The notes below the pieces were generated by a model. The model was given only the letters and a program-made list of their open reading frames with translations. It searched no databases and was not told the DNA's origin. Below, in pieces: positions 33,688-47,650 of a DNA stretch of 64,000 nucleotides; position 1 is the stretch's first letter; every line of letters starts with the position of its first letter. The DNA is from Prosapia bicincta (lineage: Eukaryota > Arthropoda > Insecta > Hemiptera > Cercopidae): contig JBAIZL010000008.1 in assembly GCA_036971475.1 (NCBI GenBank), forward strand, positions 24,882,982 through 24,946,981. The letters are read 5' to 3'. The position numbers and the translations under genes were made by a program.

Positions 33688-35730
33688 CTAGAACAAACAG
33701 AAACAGTATTGTTATCATTAGTCTATGGAAAATGGCGTATTTTTATTGAAAAATAATTTGACTGTTTAATTTTTCACGGGTGAGACAAAACGTTTTCAGT
33801 CTTATCAATAATATTACATTTTGAAACTGATAAAATGATAATTTGCTATACATTTTAGTATACGTATAATAAGAGTGATCTTGCTTGTTGAAGTATACTA
33901 GGTTTGGATATGAATTCAATTCTAAAGAAGTTTATAATGCTTTTGTTATAAATCCAAAACACGTTATTTTAATAGCGTTATTTTTAACCATCTTGAACAT
34001 GAGAAATTAAATTATACAAATTTAAAATGTAGAAAAAGTTTCTAACATGTGTATATCCAAACAGGTTAATTCATACGATGATTAAATGCATTAATTAAAA
34101 AAGATTTAAAAATTTCAAATAATAGTATGTATAATACTTTTGAACTATCCACAATTTTAATGTAGAATCCCCTATGCTTACAATATATCCATTTAACCCT
34201 GTTCAGTAAATATATCCAGAACAATGCCCAGTTTTTTTGCAAATAATCAAATTGCAAGCACTTACATCGAGTTAAAAAAGAAGCAGAGTACATCGATTGG
34301 TATTATAATATATTTTTTGTAGTTTAATCTTGGAGTTTCATTCATAAAATATAAGTTACATTTAAAAATAACATTTTACTTTTTACCTGAAATTTTCATT
34401 TTAAAAGAGTACACGCTCCTTAGTTTAGCTCCTGCATTCTGCATTACGAGTCCGCATTTAGGACTAAGAATTTAAATTTCACCTTTCAGCTCAGGTAAAC
34501 TAACAGAAGTCTGAATGTGAGGATATCCTTGAGCTTAAGAAATTGCTCCGGTTACATAATAACTTGTGTATCAAATACAAAAGCGTGGGGTTACAGAAGG
34601 TGTGGAGGCCATTGAAGTACAAGTTTTATTATATCTATTGGCAAATTTCTCGAAAAGTATTTGGTTTGGCAATTATTTATCGACAACTTTATATATTGAA
34701 CTAGAGGAAATTAGCTTTTAAAATTGTCTGAGTGTCGGTCAGGTGACTTCAGTAAACCTCCCGCAAGTTAGACTGGGCTAATTGCGTTCACTTTTGTTGA
34801 GTAAACATTTATAACCTTAATTTCATTGTTTGTCATCATTACATTACCATTAATGTGTGTAGCCGTAAAAATATCGTTCGTCAAAACATTTCTTTTCAAA
34901 CCACGTGGCTTTATACTTTTCCAGTTTTCAATAATTATATCTGTTGATTCCCATTTAATATTTGTAATAATTAAAACTTATACACAGATGCCCTGAAACA
35001 TATTAAACCAAACCTCTTTCAGTAAACCCCTTTTAACATGAACAAAATACAGTTTAGATTTAAATTTGTTAAATACTTGATGACCAACTTCGTAAAAAAA
35101 GATGCATATTTTATACTATGTTGGTAGTTATAAAATCTAATTGTAATTGAGAAGTTTTAAATTGAACTTTGTTTATTAAATCATGTAACAAATTAAATTT
35201 TATTTTATTGCTAACTAGATGGCGAAACCATGGAAAGCCCAATGAAATGTTAGCAGAAAAAATATTGTTACTCAGGCTGGGTTGGGTTTTGTTACTCAGG
35301 TTAGGTTAAAACTTTACATAACTTTTTTAAGTTTAACAACTAATTTGTATAGTAACCAATTTAACAAATGCATAATGTTGTATGTTTGTCATCAAACAGA
35401 ATGTAAAATCTGTTTGTAAGTGTTAAAATACACAGCGTTAACTGATCTTCTTAAACAAGGACTAATTCTTTATAGGCAAGGATACATCAACGACATTGCT
35501 ACATGTAGTATAAGTAAATTATTACTAAACGAAAACATTAAAAATGTTCAATTAATTACAAATTACCCTGACAAGTTTGCACTTTACTACAAAATTTGAA
35601 TTAAACCGATTGTTAAATTTTCTCCCCCTAGAATGAAAATAAACTCTACAGAAAAAACACCGTCTAGAGCTACATAGACCAAAATCCACCGACGAAACCA
35701 ATAAAGAAGTCTACCAGTAGAACTTTATTT
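33688..35730. other. Intron 1, part near exon 2
   Basis: AT-rich. Small open frames only, none recognised. Confidence 0.65.
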
Positions 35731-35732
35731 AC

Positions 35733-36430
35733 CTGAGCTCCGACTATCCGAATCGCATTCAAATTTCCAGGAAAAAAAATAAAGACAGAAACGTGCTGCG
35801 ATTTCCAGAATAATAATTCCGTCTACATCTGGTATTAGTCCTTTATCCGCGAAGCTAGTGTAGGCGCAGCCCGAACATTGCCGGATGTTGATTGTCATCC
35901 GTTGCAAGTCGGCCGACAGGTTAGCGGTCACTATTCGTTTTGATTAGTCAGTTAGTGTGTCTTTGACTTGCTCCTTTAATGCTACTCTTTCGCATAGATC
36001 CTTTGTTTTGTTTGTCAGTTCATTTCGTCGTTCACAATGGCTTCTAAAAGAAAACGAGTGGCCTAATCGTTAGCGTATAAACTAATTATAGACCAATCAC
36101 ATAAAAGAGTTGCGAGTAAGCAGTTGGCAGAGATTAACTTTTAGGCACTTTTAAACTTTTTGTCAGTGCTTAAAAATGAAGATGAATGTTCTTCAAGAAA
36201 AATCAATGAAGGCAGCAAAAAACTAAGAATTAAAAATTCCATTTTCAAGTGATTTTTGCAAAAACGTACTATGGGATATTCAATTTCTGGTCCGATTCTT
36301 TGTAAAAAAGCTTAGACGGTTGAAAAAATATAAAACTATAAAAAATCTCCCATTTGCAAAATACATGCAATAATTAGTTAAAATTGACCCTATTTTCGAA
36401 AAACATTTAATACCGAATGAGGTTCGGTCT
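35733..36430 (+). pseudogene. Second Tigger-family fragment: 5' end and transposase N-terminus
   Basis: MASKRKRVA begins at 36037. After interruptions, SLAYKLIIDQSHKRVASKQL, NEDECSSRKINEG and FLQKRTMGYSISGPILCKKA follow, matching the CENP-B and Tc5 helix-turn-helix regions of Tigger transposases. Stops interrupt it and the DDE domain is absent. Upstream, CTCCGACTATCCGAATCGC at about 35740 looks like a worn Tigger TIR. It belongs to a different subfamily from the element in intron 12. Confidence 0.72.
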
Positions 36431-36989
36431 CGATTGACTGTACCTACCACACAGACATGGATACTGTAACGTTAATAACTTAAACCAAGCAAAATCCAAA
36501 ATACAACCAAACAGCATAAAAGTTGGGAACATAAAGTCATCGTTAACACCTACGTAAGAAAAACAAGATCTTAAATATGACTGCAAAAAACTCCAGAAAA
36601 AATATTAGGTAGGATTTAAAACAACAAAAATACAGTACAAAAGAACACAAAATAAAAAAAAGAAAGCGCTAAGCCAGTATATACAAACCTATTCTCTATA
36701 TATAACAAATTCTACATTTGCCAAAATACTGCAGTTTTTAGAACAAATAGTACACTCATTTAAAATGTCACTGACTCATCTCACGTTACTGCATAGTAGA
36801 AACATGATCCAGTTACAAAAACATGACACACACCTTAGAAATTATCCTCAACAACAAAACCTTATATCAACACACTACAATAATATGAAAATTTTCAAAC
36901 ACACGAAAACAAACAATACAATATTGAAATGTAGGACAAATTCTACACACAGTATGGCAGTGTTACTTAAAATTTGCAAATTACTTGAT

Positions 36990-37335
36990 TCCATCTTCAC
37001 TTGAGCTACTAGTTCTTTGCTAAAAACTTTTGAACATATGTTAGTATGTTACACTTGCCAATAGTAGCACTTTTTTTGTATTATTGAGGACGGCCGTTTC
37101 GGGAGGGGTTGCTAAGCACAACACATTTACTCAAAGCCCAATTGCATTAAAGCTCACAAACACTTTCCGACATTATATCTCCCAAACTCTTTAAAAAAAC
37201 ACCTAAAATGCCACTCCCACTATAACCTAAAACAACCAAGAGGTCAGTTGCAGGCTGAGTTGAGTATGGGATACATCTCCCGAAACGGCCGTTCTCAATC
37301 ATCAAAACGTAAATGCTACTAAAGGTAAGTGTAAC
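36990..37335. mobile_element. Long-inverted-repeat element, copy 3
   Basis: The arms GTTACACTTGCCAATAGTAG (37048) and its inverse ending GTAAGTGTAAC (37335) contain the family core GGCCGTTTCGGGAG. This copy has a longer centre of about 150 bp. The tail motif is present inverted on the left (TTGATTCCATCTTCACTTGA, 36990 on), so this copy lies in the opposite orientation to copies 1 and 2. Confidence 0.68.
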
Positions 37336-38550
37336 ATCTGTACAAGTATTTTTAGTTAAAATCTGAGTTTAAAACCGACGCTACACAATTCTATTTCGCT
37401 AGTGCAGTTGACATGTTTAGTCTCAGTAAATAAAAAGAAAAGTTTGTGCATATAGTTTTCTCACTTTCGATTGAAAGATTTACCAAACGCCTGACAGAAA
37501 AGTCAATATGGAAGATATTTACCATTGACTTGTTCTAAAATTGTATTAAAACTATTTAGACCTAATGAATATATATAAGCATAACCTCTCTACTCAACAT
37601 CAGAAAACAGAATAACTTTTCAACAAATATTAATCGTCTACGACCAAAATGTGGCTTTGAAGGGAAATATTTCTGTCAGTTTAGGTTGTCAAATATGTTT
37701 CCCAAATGTTACTTTACTTACAGACAAACCACAATTATTTTGATTGTACAAACCTCGAATAATATATTGCAATTAATGTTGATTATTTTAGGCGAAGAGT
37801 TCAATCGTTGCGTTGATTACACTGATTGTAAAATTACAGACAACGTCCTGCCTTGAACCCAGTTGTCCTACTTCAAAGACTTTCTGGGAAGAACAAATTA
37901 AACAGCACAACTTAAGGTCAATTACCAGTACTAGTACGCTTAGCCTTATATTGGCAGACGCTATCTGTAGTTGAGCCTACTTTTAGGCGGAATAAAAAAC
38001 GATTTTTGTTATTACTGTATATACAGAATTGTCATAAATAAGAATATTTTATTTCTGCAAGAAACGTGAAATTGTAGATTTTTGTACATAAATCGATATC
38101 TTAGTGTTGGTATTGTACGTAACACGACATAGTAGGCTAATTAAAAATGTGATATAGTTTGAGATACATTTTGACTTTGAAGTTCTTAAAAAAAACTAAC
38201 TTTGAAAACTATCTTTGAATTATTGTTTTCAAATTACACCACAATAACGCTAAATAATAACAAAATATTTGTGGTTGATAATTTTATTATTTTATAAAAT
38301 TATAATTATATCTTTAGGAATTTAAACCTAGGTTTGTAATACAGTACTTAATAAATATAATAACGAATCTTTACTTTGTATTCAAATGAAATAAAGGGAG
38401 GAAAATATTACTAGTTATTAAAAGCATTGTTTTTGTAGCATAGAACGCAAAGAGTAAAGTGAAAATTCAATGTTCCTTTAATGAAAATTTTTCAATAACA
38501 ACTGAAAATACTGTCGTGTATACTCATAGAATATGAACATTTTATTTCTA
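37336..38550. other. Intron 1, unassigned stretch
   Basis: AT-rich, nothing recognised. Confidence 0.65.
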
Positions 38551-38551
38551 C

Positions 38552-39330
38552 ACATGTTTATTTGAGGACTCGAGATAATTATTGAATAAAATAATATCGA
38601 GTTGAATATCGAATTATTTATTAGTTTATTATCTAGGAATATCTAGTTTATTTATTTATTTATTGCGATATTTCTGCCCCTAAATTGTTGCCCTTATGAA
38701 GCCTTAAAACAAATTTTACATTGCATTATAAAGAAGCGTAATATTACAAGCACACTCACAACAAAAATTTTGTAAAATAAAAAAAACCGTTTAATGAATT
38801 TTAGTCAAAAAACTTAACACACCTACATGGTGAGAGTCATAATTCAACTAATAAGATATAATTAAAAACAGCAACACAACTGAGAGAACAAAAATATACA
38901 CACATAAAAACACCCAGACAAAATCCCATACATAAACCATAAAACAACAATACATATTCATGTTTATTTGAGGACTCGAGATAATTATTAAATAAATGAT
39001 AAGCAGGTTGAATATCGAGTTAAAAGTTATTTATTGCGGCGTTTCGGCAACTAAATTGTTGTTCTTATCAAGCCTTAAAACCATTTTTATATTACATTAT
39101 AAATAAACATACAATTAAAAGCACACTCACAACAAAAACTTTGTAAAATTTAAAAAAACATTTAATGAATTTTATTCAAAAAACTTAATAAAATAAACCA
39201 ACCTACATGGTGAGAGTCATAATTCATCTAATAAAATATAATTAAAAACAGCAACAAAACTGAGAGAACAAAAATATACACACATAAAAACACCCAGACA
39301 AAATCCCATACATAAACCACAAAACAACTA
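38552..39330 (-). repeat. Two direct copies of a ~400-bp element with hammerhead-like remnant
   Basis: Copies start TGTTTATTTGAGGACTCGAG at about 38555 and 38962. They share GTGAGAGTCATAATTCA and ACACACATAAAAACACCCAG downstream. On the minus strand copy 2 contains GCTTGATAAGAACAACAA, then TTAGTTGCCGAAACG, which has the layout of a hammerhead core (CTGANGA, stem II, GAAA) with the first box decayed. Confidence 0.75.
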
Positions 39331-39499
39331 AAGCGGAGAGCATACAAACAACATTAACTAATTCTTTAAGCTTCTAATTTACACAACAATGGTTTAAACA
39401 TGCTACATAATTTATCAAATTCATTTTTAATCTTGATACCATTATTTTGCCATAATATGGACAACTTCAGAATAAATCCTCTTCCTCCAGTTGGACTCA

Positions 39500-39826
39500 T
39501 TATCCAGTATAATGTTTTATTTGGGTGTTTTTTATGTATGTTTATTGTTGTTTTCTCAGTTTTGTTGCTATTTTTAATTATATTTTAGATGAATTATGAC
39601 TCTCATCATGTAGGTGTGTTTATTTTTTATGTTTTTTGACTAAAATTTCATTGAAAGTTTTAAAAAAAAGTTTTACAAATTCTTTTTGTGAGTGTACTTG
39701 TACTTTTATGCTTATTTGTAATGTAATGTAAACATTATTTTTAGGCTTGATAAGGACAACAAATTAGTTGCCGAGAAGTCACAATACACTTTTGACTCGA
39801 TATTCAAACGGCTTATTATTTATCAT
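39500..39826 (+). repeat. Inverted third copy of the ~400-bp element
   Basis: Reverse-complement relation to 38552-39330: TGGGTGTTTTTTATGTATG, GAATTATGACTCTCATCATG and GGCTTGATAAGGACAACAAA all have inverted partners there. Together the three copies make a direct-plus-inverted arrangement often seen for Penelope terminal repeats. The copy ends exactly where the 101-bp satellite begins. Confidence 0.72.
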
Positions 39827-42800
39827 TTGTATTTATATTGTTCCGGAACGTAAAAATATCGACGTTATAACCCACATTTCTCGTAACGATCTGGGTTAGA
39901 CAATATTTATTGTGTTGGAGTAGACATTTGTATTTATATTGTTCCGGAACGTAAAAATATCGACGTTATAACCCACATTTCTCGTAACGATCTGGGTTAG
40001 ACAATATTTATTGTGTTGGAGTAGACATTTGTATTTATATTGTTCCGGAACGTAAAAATATCGACGTTATAACCCACATTTCTCGTAACGATCTGGTTTA
40101 GACAATATTTATTGTGTTGGAGTAGACATTTGTATTTATATTGTTCCGGAACGTAAAAATATCGACGTTATAACCCACATTTCTCGTAACTATCTGGGTT
40201 AGACAATATTTATTGTGTTGGAGTAGACATTTGTATTTATATTGTTCCGGAACGTAAAAATATCGACGTTATAACCCACATTTCTCGTAACTATCTGGGT
40301 TAGACAATATTTATTGTGTTGGAGTAGACATTTGTATTTATATTGTTCCGGAACGTAAAAATATCGACGTTATAACCCACATTTCTCGTAACGATCTGGG
40401 TTAGACAATATTTATTGTGTTGGAGTAGACATTTGTATTTATATTGTTCCGGAACGTAAAAATATCGACGTTATAACACACATTTCTCGTAACGATCTGG
40501 GTTAGACAATATTTATTGTGTTGGAGTAGACATTTGTATTTATATTGTTCCGGAACGTAAAAATATCGACGTTATAACACACATTTCTCGTAACGATCTG
40601 GGTTAGACAATATTTATTGTGTTGGAGTAGACATTTGTATTTATATTGTTCCGGAACGTAAAAATATCGACGTTATAACCCACATTTCTCGTAACGATCT
40701 GGGTTAGACAATATTTATTGTGTTGGAGTAGACATTTGTATTTATATTGTTCCGGAACGTAAAAATATCGACGTTATAACCCACATTTCTCGTAACGATC
40801 TGGGTTAGACAATATTTATTGTGTTGGAGTAGACATTTGTATTTATATTGTTCCGGAACGTAAAAATATCGACGTTATAACCCACATTTCTCGTAACGAT
40901 CTGGGTTAGACAATATTTATTGTGTTGGAGTAGACATTTGTATTTATATTGTTCCGGAACGTAAAAATATCGACGTTATAACACACATTTCTCGTAACGA
41001 TCTGGGTTAGACAATATTTATTGTGTTGGAGTAGACATTTGTATTTATATTGTTCCGGAACGTAAAAATATCGACGTTATAACACACATTTCTCGTAACG
41101 ATCTGGGTTAGACAATATTTATTGTGTTGGAGTAGACATTTGTATTTATATTGTTCCGGAACGTAAAAATATCGACGTTATAACCCACATTTCTCGTAAC
41201 GATCTGGGTTAGACAATATTTATTGTGTTGGAGTAGACATTTGTATTTATATTGTTCCGGAACGTAAAAATATCGACGTTATAACCCACATTTCTCGTAA
41301 CGATCTGGGTTAGACAATATTTATTGTGTTGGAGTAGACATTTGTATTTATATTGTTCCGGAACGTAAAAATATCGACGTTATAACCCACATTTCTCGTA
41401 ACGATCTGGGTTAGACAATATTTATTGTGTTGGAGTAGACATTTGTATTTATATTGTTCCGGAACGTAAAAATATCGACGTTATAACCCACATTTCTCGT
41501 AACGATCTGGGTTAGACAATATTTATTGTGTTGGAGTAGACATTTGTATTTATATTGTTCCGGAACGTAAAATTATCGACGTTATAACCCACATTTCTCG
41601 TAACGATCTGGGTTAGACAATATTTATTGTGTTGGAGTAGACATTTGTATTTATATTGTTCCGGAACGTAAAAATATCGACGTTATAACCCACATTTCTC
41701 GTAACGATCTGGGTTAGACAATATTTATTGTGTTGGAGTAGACATTTGTATTTATATTGTTCCGGAACGTAAAAATATCGACGTTATAACACACATTTCT
41801 CGTAACGATCTGGGTTAGACAATATTTATTGTGTTGGAGTAGACATTTGTATTTATATTGTTCCGGAACGTAAAAATATCGACGTTATAACACACATTTC
41901 TCGTAACGATCTGGGTTAGACAATATTTATTGTGTTGGAGTAGACATTTGTATTTATATTGTTCCGGAACGTAAAAATATCGACGTTATAACCCACATTT
42001 CTCGTAACGATCTGGGTTAGACAATATTTATTGTGTTGGAGTAGACATTTGTATTTATATTGTTCCGGAACGTAAAAATATCGACGTTATAACACACATT
42101 TCTCGTAACGATCTGGGTTAGACAATATGTATTGTGTTGGAGTAGACATTTGTATTTATATTGTTCCGGAACGTAAAAATATCGACGTTATAACCCACAT
42201 TTCTCGTAACGATCTGGGTTAGACAATATGTATTGTGTTGGAGTAGACATTTGTATTTATATTGTTCCGGAACGTAAAAATATCGACGTTATAACCCACA
42301 TTTCTCGTAACGATCTGGGTTAGACAATATTTATTGTGTTGGAGTAGACATTTGTATTTATATTGTTCCGGAATGTAAAAATATCGACGTTATAACCCAC
42401 ATTTCTCGTAACGATCTGGGTTAGACAATATTTATTGTGTTGGAGTAGACATTTGTATTTATATTGTTCCGGAACGTAAAAATATCGACGTTATAACCCA
42501 CATTTCTCGTAACGATCTGGGTTAGACAATATTTATTGTGTTGGAGTAGACATTTGTATTTATATTGTTCCGGAACGTAAAAATATCGACGTTATAACCC
42601 ACATTTCTCGTAACGATCTGGGTTAGACAATATTTATTGTGTTGGAGTAGACATTTGTATTTATATTGTTCCGGAACGTAGAAATATCGACGTTATAACC
42701 CACATTTCTCGTAACGATCTGGGTTAGACAATATTTATTGTGTTGGAGTAGACATTTGTATTTATATTGTTCCGGAACGTAAAAATATCGACGTTATAAC

Positions 42801-45800
42801 ACACATTTCTCGTAACGATCTGGGTTAGACAATATTTATTGTGTTGGAGTAGACATTTGTATTTATATTGTTCCGGAACGTAAAAATATCGACGTTATAA
42901 CCCACATTTCTCGTAACGATCTGGGTTAGACAATATTTATTGTGTTGGAGTAGACATTTGTATTTATATTGTTCCGGAACGTAAAAATATCGACGTTATA
43001 ACCCACATTTCTCGTAACGATCTGGGTTAGACAATATTTATTGTGTTGGAGTAGACATTTGTATTTATATTGTTCCGGAACGTAAAAATATCGACGTTAT
43101 AACCCACATTTCTCGTAACGATCTGGGTTAGACAATATTTATTGTGTTGGAGTAGACATTTGTATTTATATTGTTCCGGAACGTAAAAATATCGACGTTA
43201 TAACACACATTTCTCGTAACGATCTGGGTTAGACAATATTTATTGTGTTGGAGTAGACATTTGTATTTATATTGTTCCGGAACGTAAAAATATCGACGTT
43301 ATAACACACATTTCTCGTAACGATCTGGGTTAGACAATATTTATTGTGTTGGAGTAGACATTTGTATTTATATTGTTCCGGAACGTAAAAATATCGACGT
43401 TATAACCCACATTTCTCGTAACGATCTGGGTTAGACAATATGTATTGTGTTGGAGTAGACATTTGTATTTATATTGTTCCGGAACGTAAAAATATCGACG
43501 TTATAACCCACATTTCTCGTAACGATCTGGGTTAGACAATATTTATTGTGTTGGAGTAGACATTTGTATTTATATTGTTCCGGAACGTAAAAATATCGAC
43601 GTTATAACCCACATTTCTCGTAACGATCTGGGTTAGACAATATTTATTGTGTTGGAGTAGACATTTGTATTTATATTGTTCCGGAACGTAAAAATATCGA
43701 CGTTATAACACACATTTCTCGTAACGATCTGGGTTAGACAATATTTATTGTGTTGGAGTAGACATTTGTATTTATATTGTTCCGGAACGTAAAAATATCG
43801 ACGTTATAACACACATTTCTCGTAACGATCTGGGTTAGACAATATTTATTGTGTTGGAGTAGACATTTGTATTTATATTGTTCCGGAACGTAAAAATATC
43901 GACGTTATAACCCACATTTCTCGTAACGATCTGGGTTAGACAATATTTATTGTGTTGGAGTAGACATTTGTATTTATATTGTTCCGGAACGTAAAAATAT
44001 CGACGTTATAACCCACATTTCTCGTAACGATCTGGGTTAGACAATATTTATTGTGTTGGAGTAGACATTTGTATTTATATTGTTCCGGAACGTAAAAATA
44101 TCGACGTTATAACCCACATTTCTCGTAACGATCTGGGTTAGACAATATGTATTGTGTTGGAGTAGACATTTGTATTTATATTGTTCCGGAACGTAAAAAT
44201 ATCGACGTTATAACCCACATTTCTCGTAACGATCTGGGTTAGACAATATTTATTGTGTTGGAGTAGACATTTGTATTTATATTGTTCCGGAATGTAAAAA
44301 TATCGACGTTATAACCCACATTTCTCGTAACGATCTGGGTTAGACAATATTTATTGTGTTGGAGTAGACATTTGTATTTATATTGTTCCGGAACGTAAAA
44401 ATATCGACGTTATAACCCACATTTCTCGTAACGATCTGGGTTAGACAATATTTATTGTGTTGGAGTAGACATTTGTATTTATATTGTTCCGGAACGTAAA
44501 ATTATCGACGTTATAACCCACATTTCTCGTAACGATCTGGGTTAGACAATATTTATTGTGTTGGAGTAGACATTTGTATTTATATTGTTCCGGAACGTAA
44601 AAATATCGACGTTATAACCCACATTTCTCGTAACGATCTGGGTTAGACAATATTTATTGTGTTGGAGTAGACATTTGTATTTATATTGTTCCGGAACGTA
44701 AAAATATCGACGTTATAACACACATTTCTCGTAACGATCTGGGTTAGACAATATTTATTGTGTTGGAGTAGACATTTGTATTTATATTGTTCCGGAACGT
44801 AAAAATATCGACGTTATAACACACATTTCTCGTAACGATCTGGGTTAGACAATATTTATTGTGTTGGAGTAGACATTTGTATTTATATTGTTCCGGAACG
44901 TAAAAATATCGACGTTATAACCCACATTTCTCGTAACGATCTGAGTTAGACAATATTTATTGTGTTGGAGTAGACATTTGTATTTATATTGTTCCGGAAC
45001 GAAAAAATATCGACGTTATAACCCACATTTCTCGTAACGATCTGGGTTAGACAATATTTATTGTGTTGGAGTAGACATTTGTATTTATATTGTTCCGGAA
45101 CGTAAAAATATCGACGTTATAACCCACATTTCTCGTAACGATCTGGGTTAGACAATATGTATTGTGTTGGAGTAGACATTTGTATTTATATTGTTCCGGA
45201 ACGTAAAAATATCGACGTTATAACCCACATTTCTCGTAACGATCTGGGTTAGACAATATTTATTGTGTTGGAGTAGACATTTGTATTTATATTGTTCCGG
45301 AACGTAAAAATATCGACGTTATAACCCACATTTCTCGTAACGATCTGGGTTAGACAATATTTATTGTGTTGGAGTAGACATTTGTATTTATATTGTTCCG
45401 GAACGTAAAAATATCGACGTTATAACCCATATTTCTCGTAACGATCTGGGTTAGACTATATTTATTGTGTTGGAGTAGACATTTGTATTTATATTGTTCC
45501 GGAACGTAAAAATATCGACGTTATAACCCACATTTCTCGTAACGATCTGGGTTAGACAATATTTATTGTGTTGGAGTAGACATTTGTATTTATATTGTTC
45601 CGGAACGTAAAAATATCGACGTTATAACCCACATTTCTCGTAACGATCTGGGTTAGACAATATTTATTGTGTTGGAGTAGACATTTGTATTTATATTGTT
45701 CCGGAACGTAAAATTATCGACGTTATAACCCACATTTCTCGTAACGATCTGGGTTAGACAATATTTATTGTGTTGGAGTAGACATTTGTATTTATATTGT

Positions 45801-46190
45801 TCCGGAACGTAAAAATATCGACGTTATAACCCACATTTCTCGTAACGATCTGGGTTAGACAATATTTATTGTGTTGGAGTAGACATTTGTATTTATATTG
45901 TTCCGGAACGTAAAATTATCGACGTTATAACCCACATTTCTCGTAACGATCTGGGTTAGACAATATTTATTGTGTTGGAGTAGACATTTGTATTTATATT
46001 GTTCCGGAACGTAAAAATATCGACGTTATAACCCACATTTCTCGTAACGATCTGGGTTAGACAATATTTATTGTGTTGGAGTAGACATTTGTATTTATAT
46101 TGTTCCGGAACGTAAAAATATCGACGTTATAACCCACATTTCTCGTAACGATCTGGGTTAGACAATATTTATTGTGTTGGAGTAGACATT
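39823..46190. repeat. 101-bp satellite array, about 63 units (intron 1)
   Basis: The unit runs CATTTGTATTTATATTGTTC through CGGAACGTAAAAATATCGAC, GTTATAACCCACATTTCTCG and AACGATCTGGGTTAGACAAT to TTGTGTTGGAGTAGA. It contains the 10-bp palindrome GTTCCGGAAC. Copies are nearly identical. Recurrent variants (ATAACAC for ATAACCC, ATATG for ATATT, AAAATTATC) appear in blocks. The length is not a multiple of 3 and nothing suggests coding. Confidence 0.98.
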
Positions 46191-46990
46191 TGCATTTTAT
46201 AGAATAAAGTAGCAGACACGTTATTCTTAACATATTGCCGATTCGATCAAGTTATCCCTGGCCTACTTGGCAAATATTGTATTTTCCCGACCTCTAATAT
46301 GACGCCTATCGTCCATACTCTGGAAATATAGACACATTCTTCATAATGTATTCACTAATTAATTAAGTTTCTAAAAGTTATTTTTAACTAAGTTTTTAGG
46401 TTGGTATATGTGAATTTTGGCGTATTATTTTTGTAACTAGAAAATATACTGTTCTTTGTATTAGGGTAAAACAAAGAAAAATAGATTCTAATTATTTCAT
46501 ATTTCTTACTGACATTCTGAATTCAAGGAATAAATAGTAAAGAAATTCAGATAGACAATGCACTGGTTTTGTATCACGTAAAAAGCTATCATTGAAAATA
46601 GTAATAAAATAGAAGTTATTTTATAATAAACGTTAAAAAATGAAGAGAATTTTGTAGAAATATATAAACCCTGATTTTTTTTAGTGGCCATTTAATGACT
46701 ATTGTAATAAGAATAATGATTTCTTTAGTCAGGTTACACAATATGTATATTTGAGCAAACACGTACGAGATCTATGTATAAAACATTTAAAAGTAAGATA
46801 CTCCATTTTCACACTCACCTAGTATTTATTAGTAACCGTTCACGGTTATTTATTATCATTATAAGTCGTTGATTAAGCTGTGAATCACGAATGATTATTA
46901 ATAAATTCTAAACGTTGTGAGACTTTAGTAGTATGTACTAGTAAAAGTTTTTTACATGTTTTATTATTAAAACTATACAGGATGATTGAA
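46191..46990. other. Intron 1, stretch after the satellite
   Basis: AT-rich with no recognised feature. Confidence 0.7.
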
Positions 46991-47178
<188 letters not shown>

Positions 47179-47366
47179 ATCCAATAAATAAATGTTTGGA
47201 TACACCGCTTTAACGGTTTGCAGCTTCCCCGGTGGAACGAAGTCGCACTGAAAGTTTGTGTGGGCGTAAAAGGAAAACTTGTTTTATGAATATTCTTAAT
47301 ATAATAATGTTCACTTTTGTTATGAATATTCGTCTACTATTCAGTACATTTTTCTACATTTCTTAT

Positions 47367-47432
47367 GCGTTTCGGAATAACTTTATTCTCAAAACTTTAA
47401 TACCACTAAGAATGGAGTTATTCCGAAACGCG
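47367..47432. repeat. Short inverted repeat
   Basis: TGCGTTTCGGAATAACTTTA and its partner GGAGTTATTCCGAAACGCG form a stem of about 17 pairs around a 30-base loop. No family assigned. Confidence 0.6.
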
Positions 47433-47599
47433 TCAACAATGTAAAATATTTTATTGTTAAGAAAGGGAGAACAATGTAGGCCTATTCTAATGTATTCTTT
47501 TATGATATTTGATCTGAAAAAGTAAATAAAATAAATTGCAAAACTTGTTTAAGATTAAAGAGAGCGCTTAATTTTTCGAATTTATTCTTTATTTAAGTA

Positions 47600-47650
47600 A
47601 TTAGCAACGTTTCAACATCCTAATTGGCTGTCTTTTCTAGTCTATAAAAA
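47600..47650 (-). ncRNA. Hammerhead-like remnant
   Basis: The minus strand has CTAGAAAAGACAGCC, AATTA, then GGATGTTGAAACGTTGC. A GACAGCC/GGATGTT stem is followed by GAAAC, recalling a Penelope-type hammerhead with a decayed CTGAAGA box. Confidence 0.3.

Noticed and set aside
34385..34415. Mini first exon ATGAAAATTTCAG|GTAAAA on the minus strand
   Set aside because: It would join exon 2 out of frame and has no other support.
35725..35931. Minus-strand frame ending at a GCTCAG|GTAAAT donor, as an alternative transporter first exon
   Set aside because: The phase at the donor does not match exon 2, no in-frame ATG exists in the frame that would match, and the sequence belongs to a Tigger 5' end.
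39823..46190. CRISPR-like array or telomeric repeat
   Set aside because: Units are contiguous 101-bp repeats without unique spacers, in an intron of an animal gene.
39823..46190. CENP-B box in the satellite (TTCTCGTAACGATCTGGGT)
   Set aside because: It resembles the box only with an inserted base and mismatches, and the array lies in a gene intron, so there is no support for a centromeric role.
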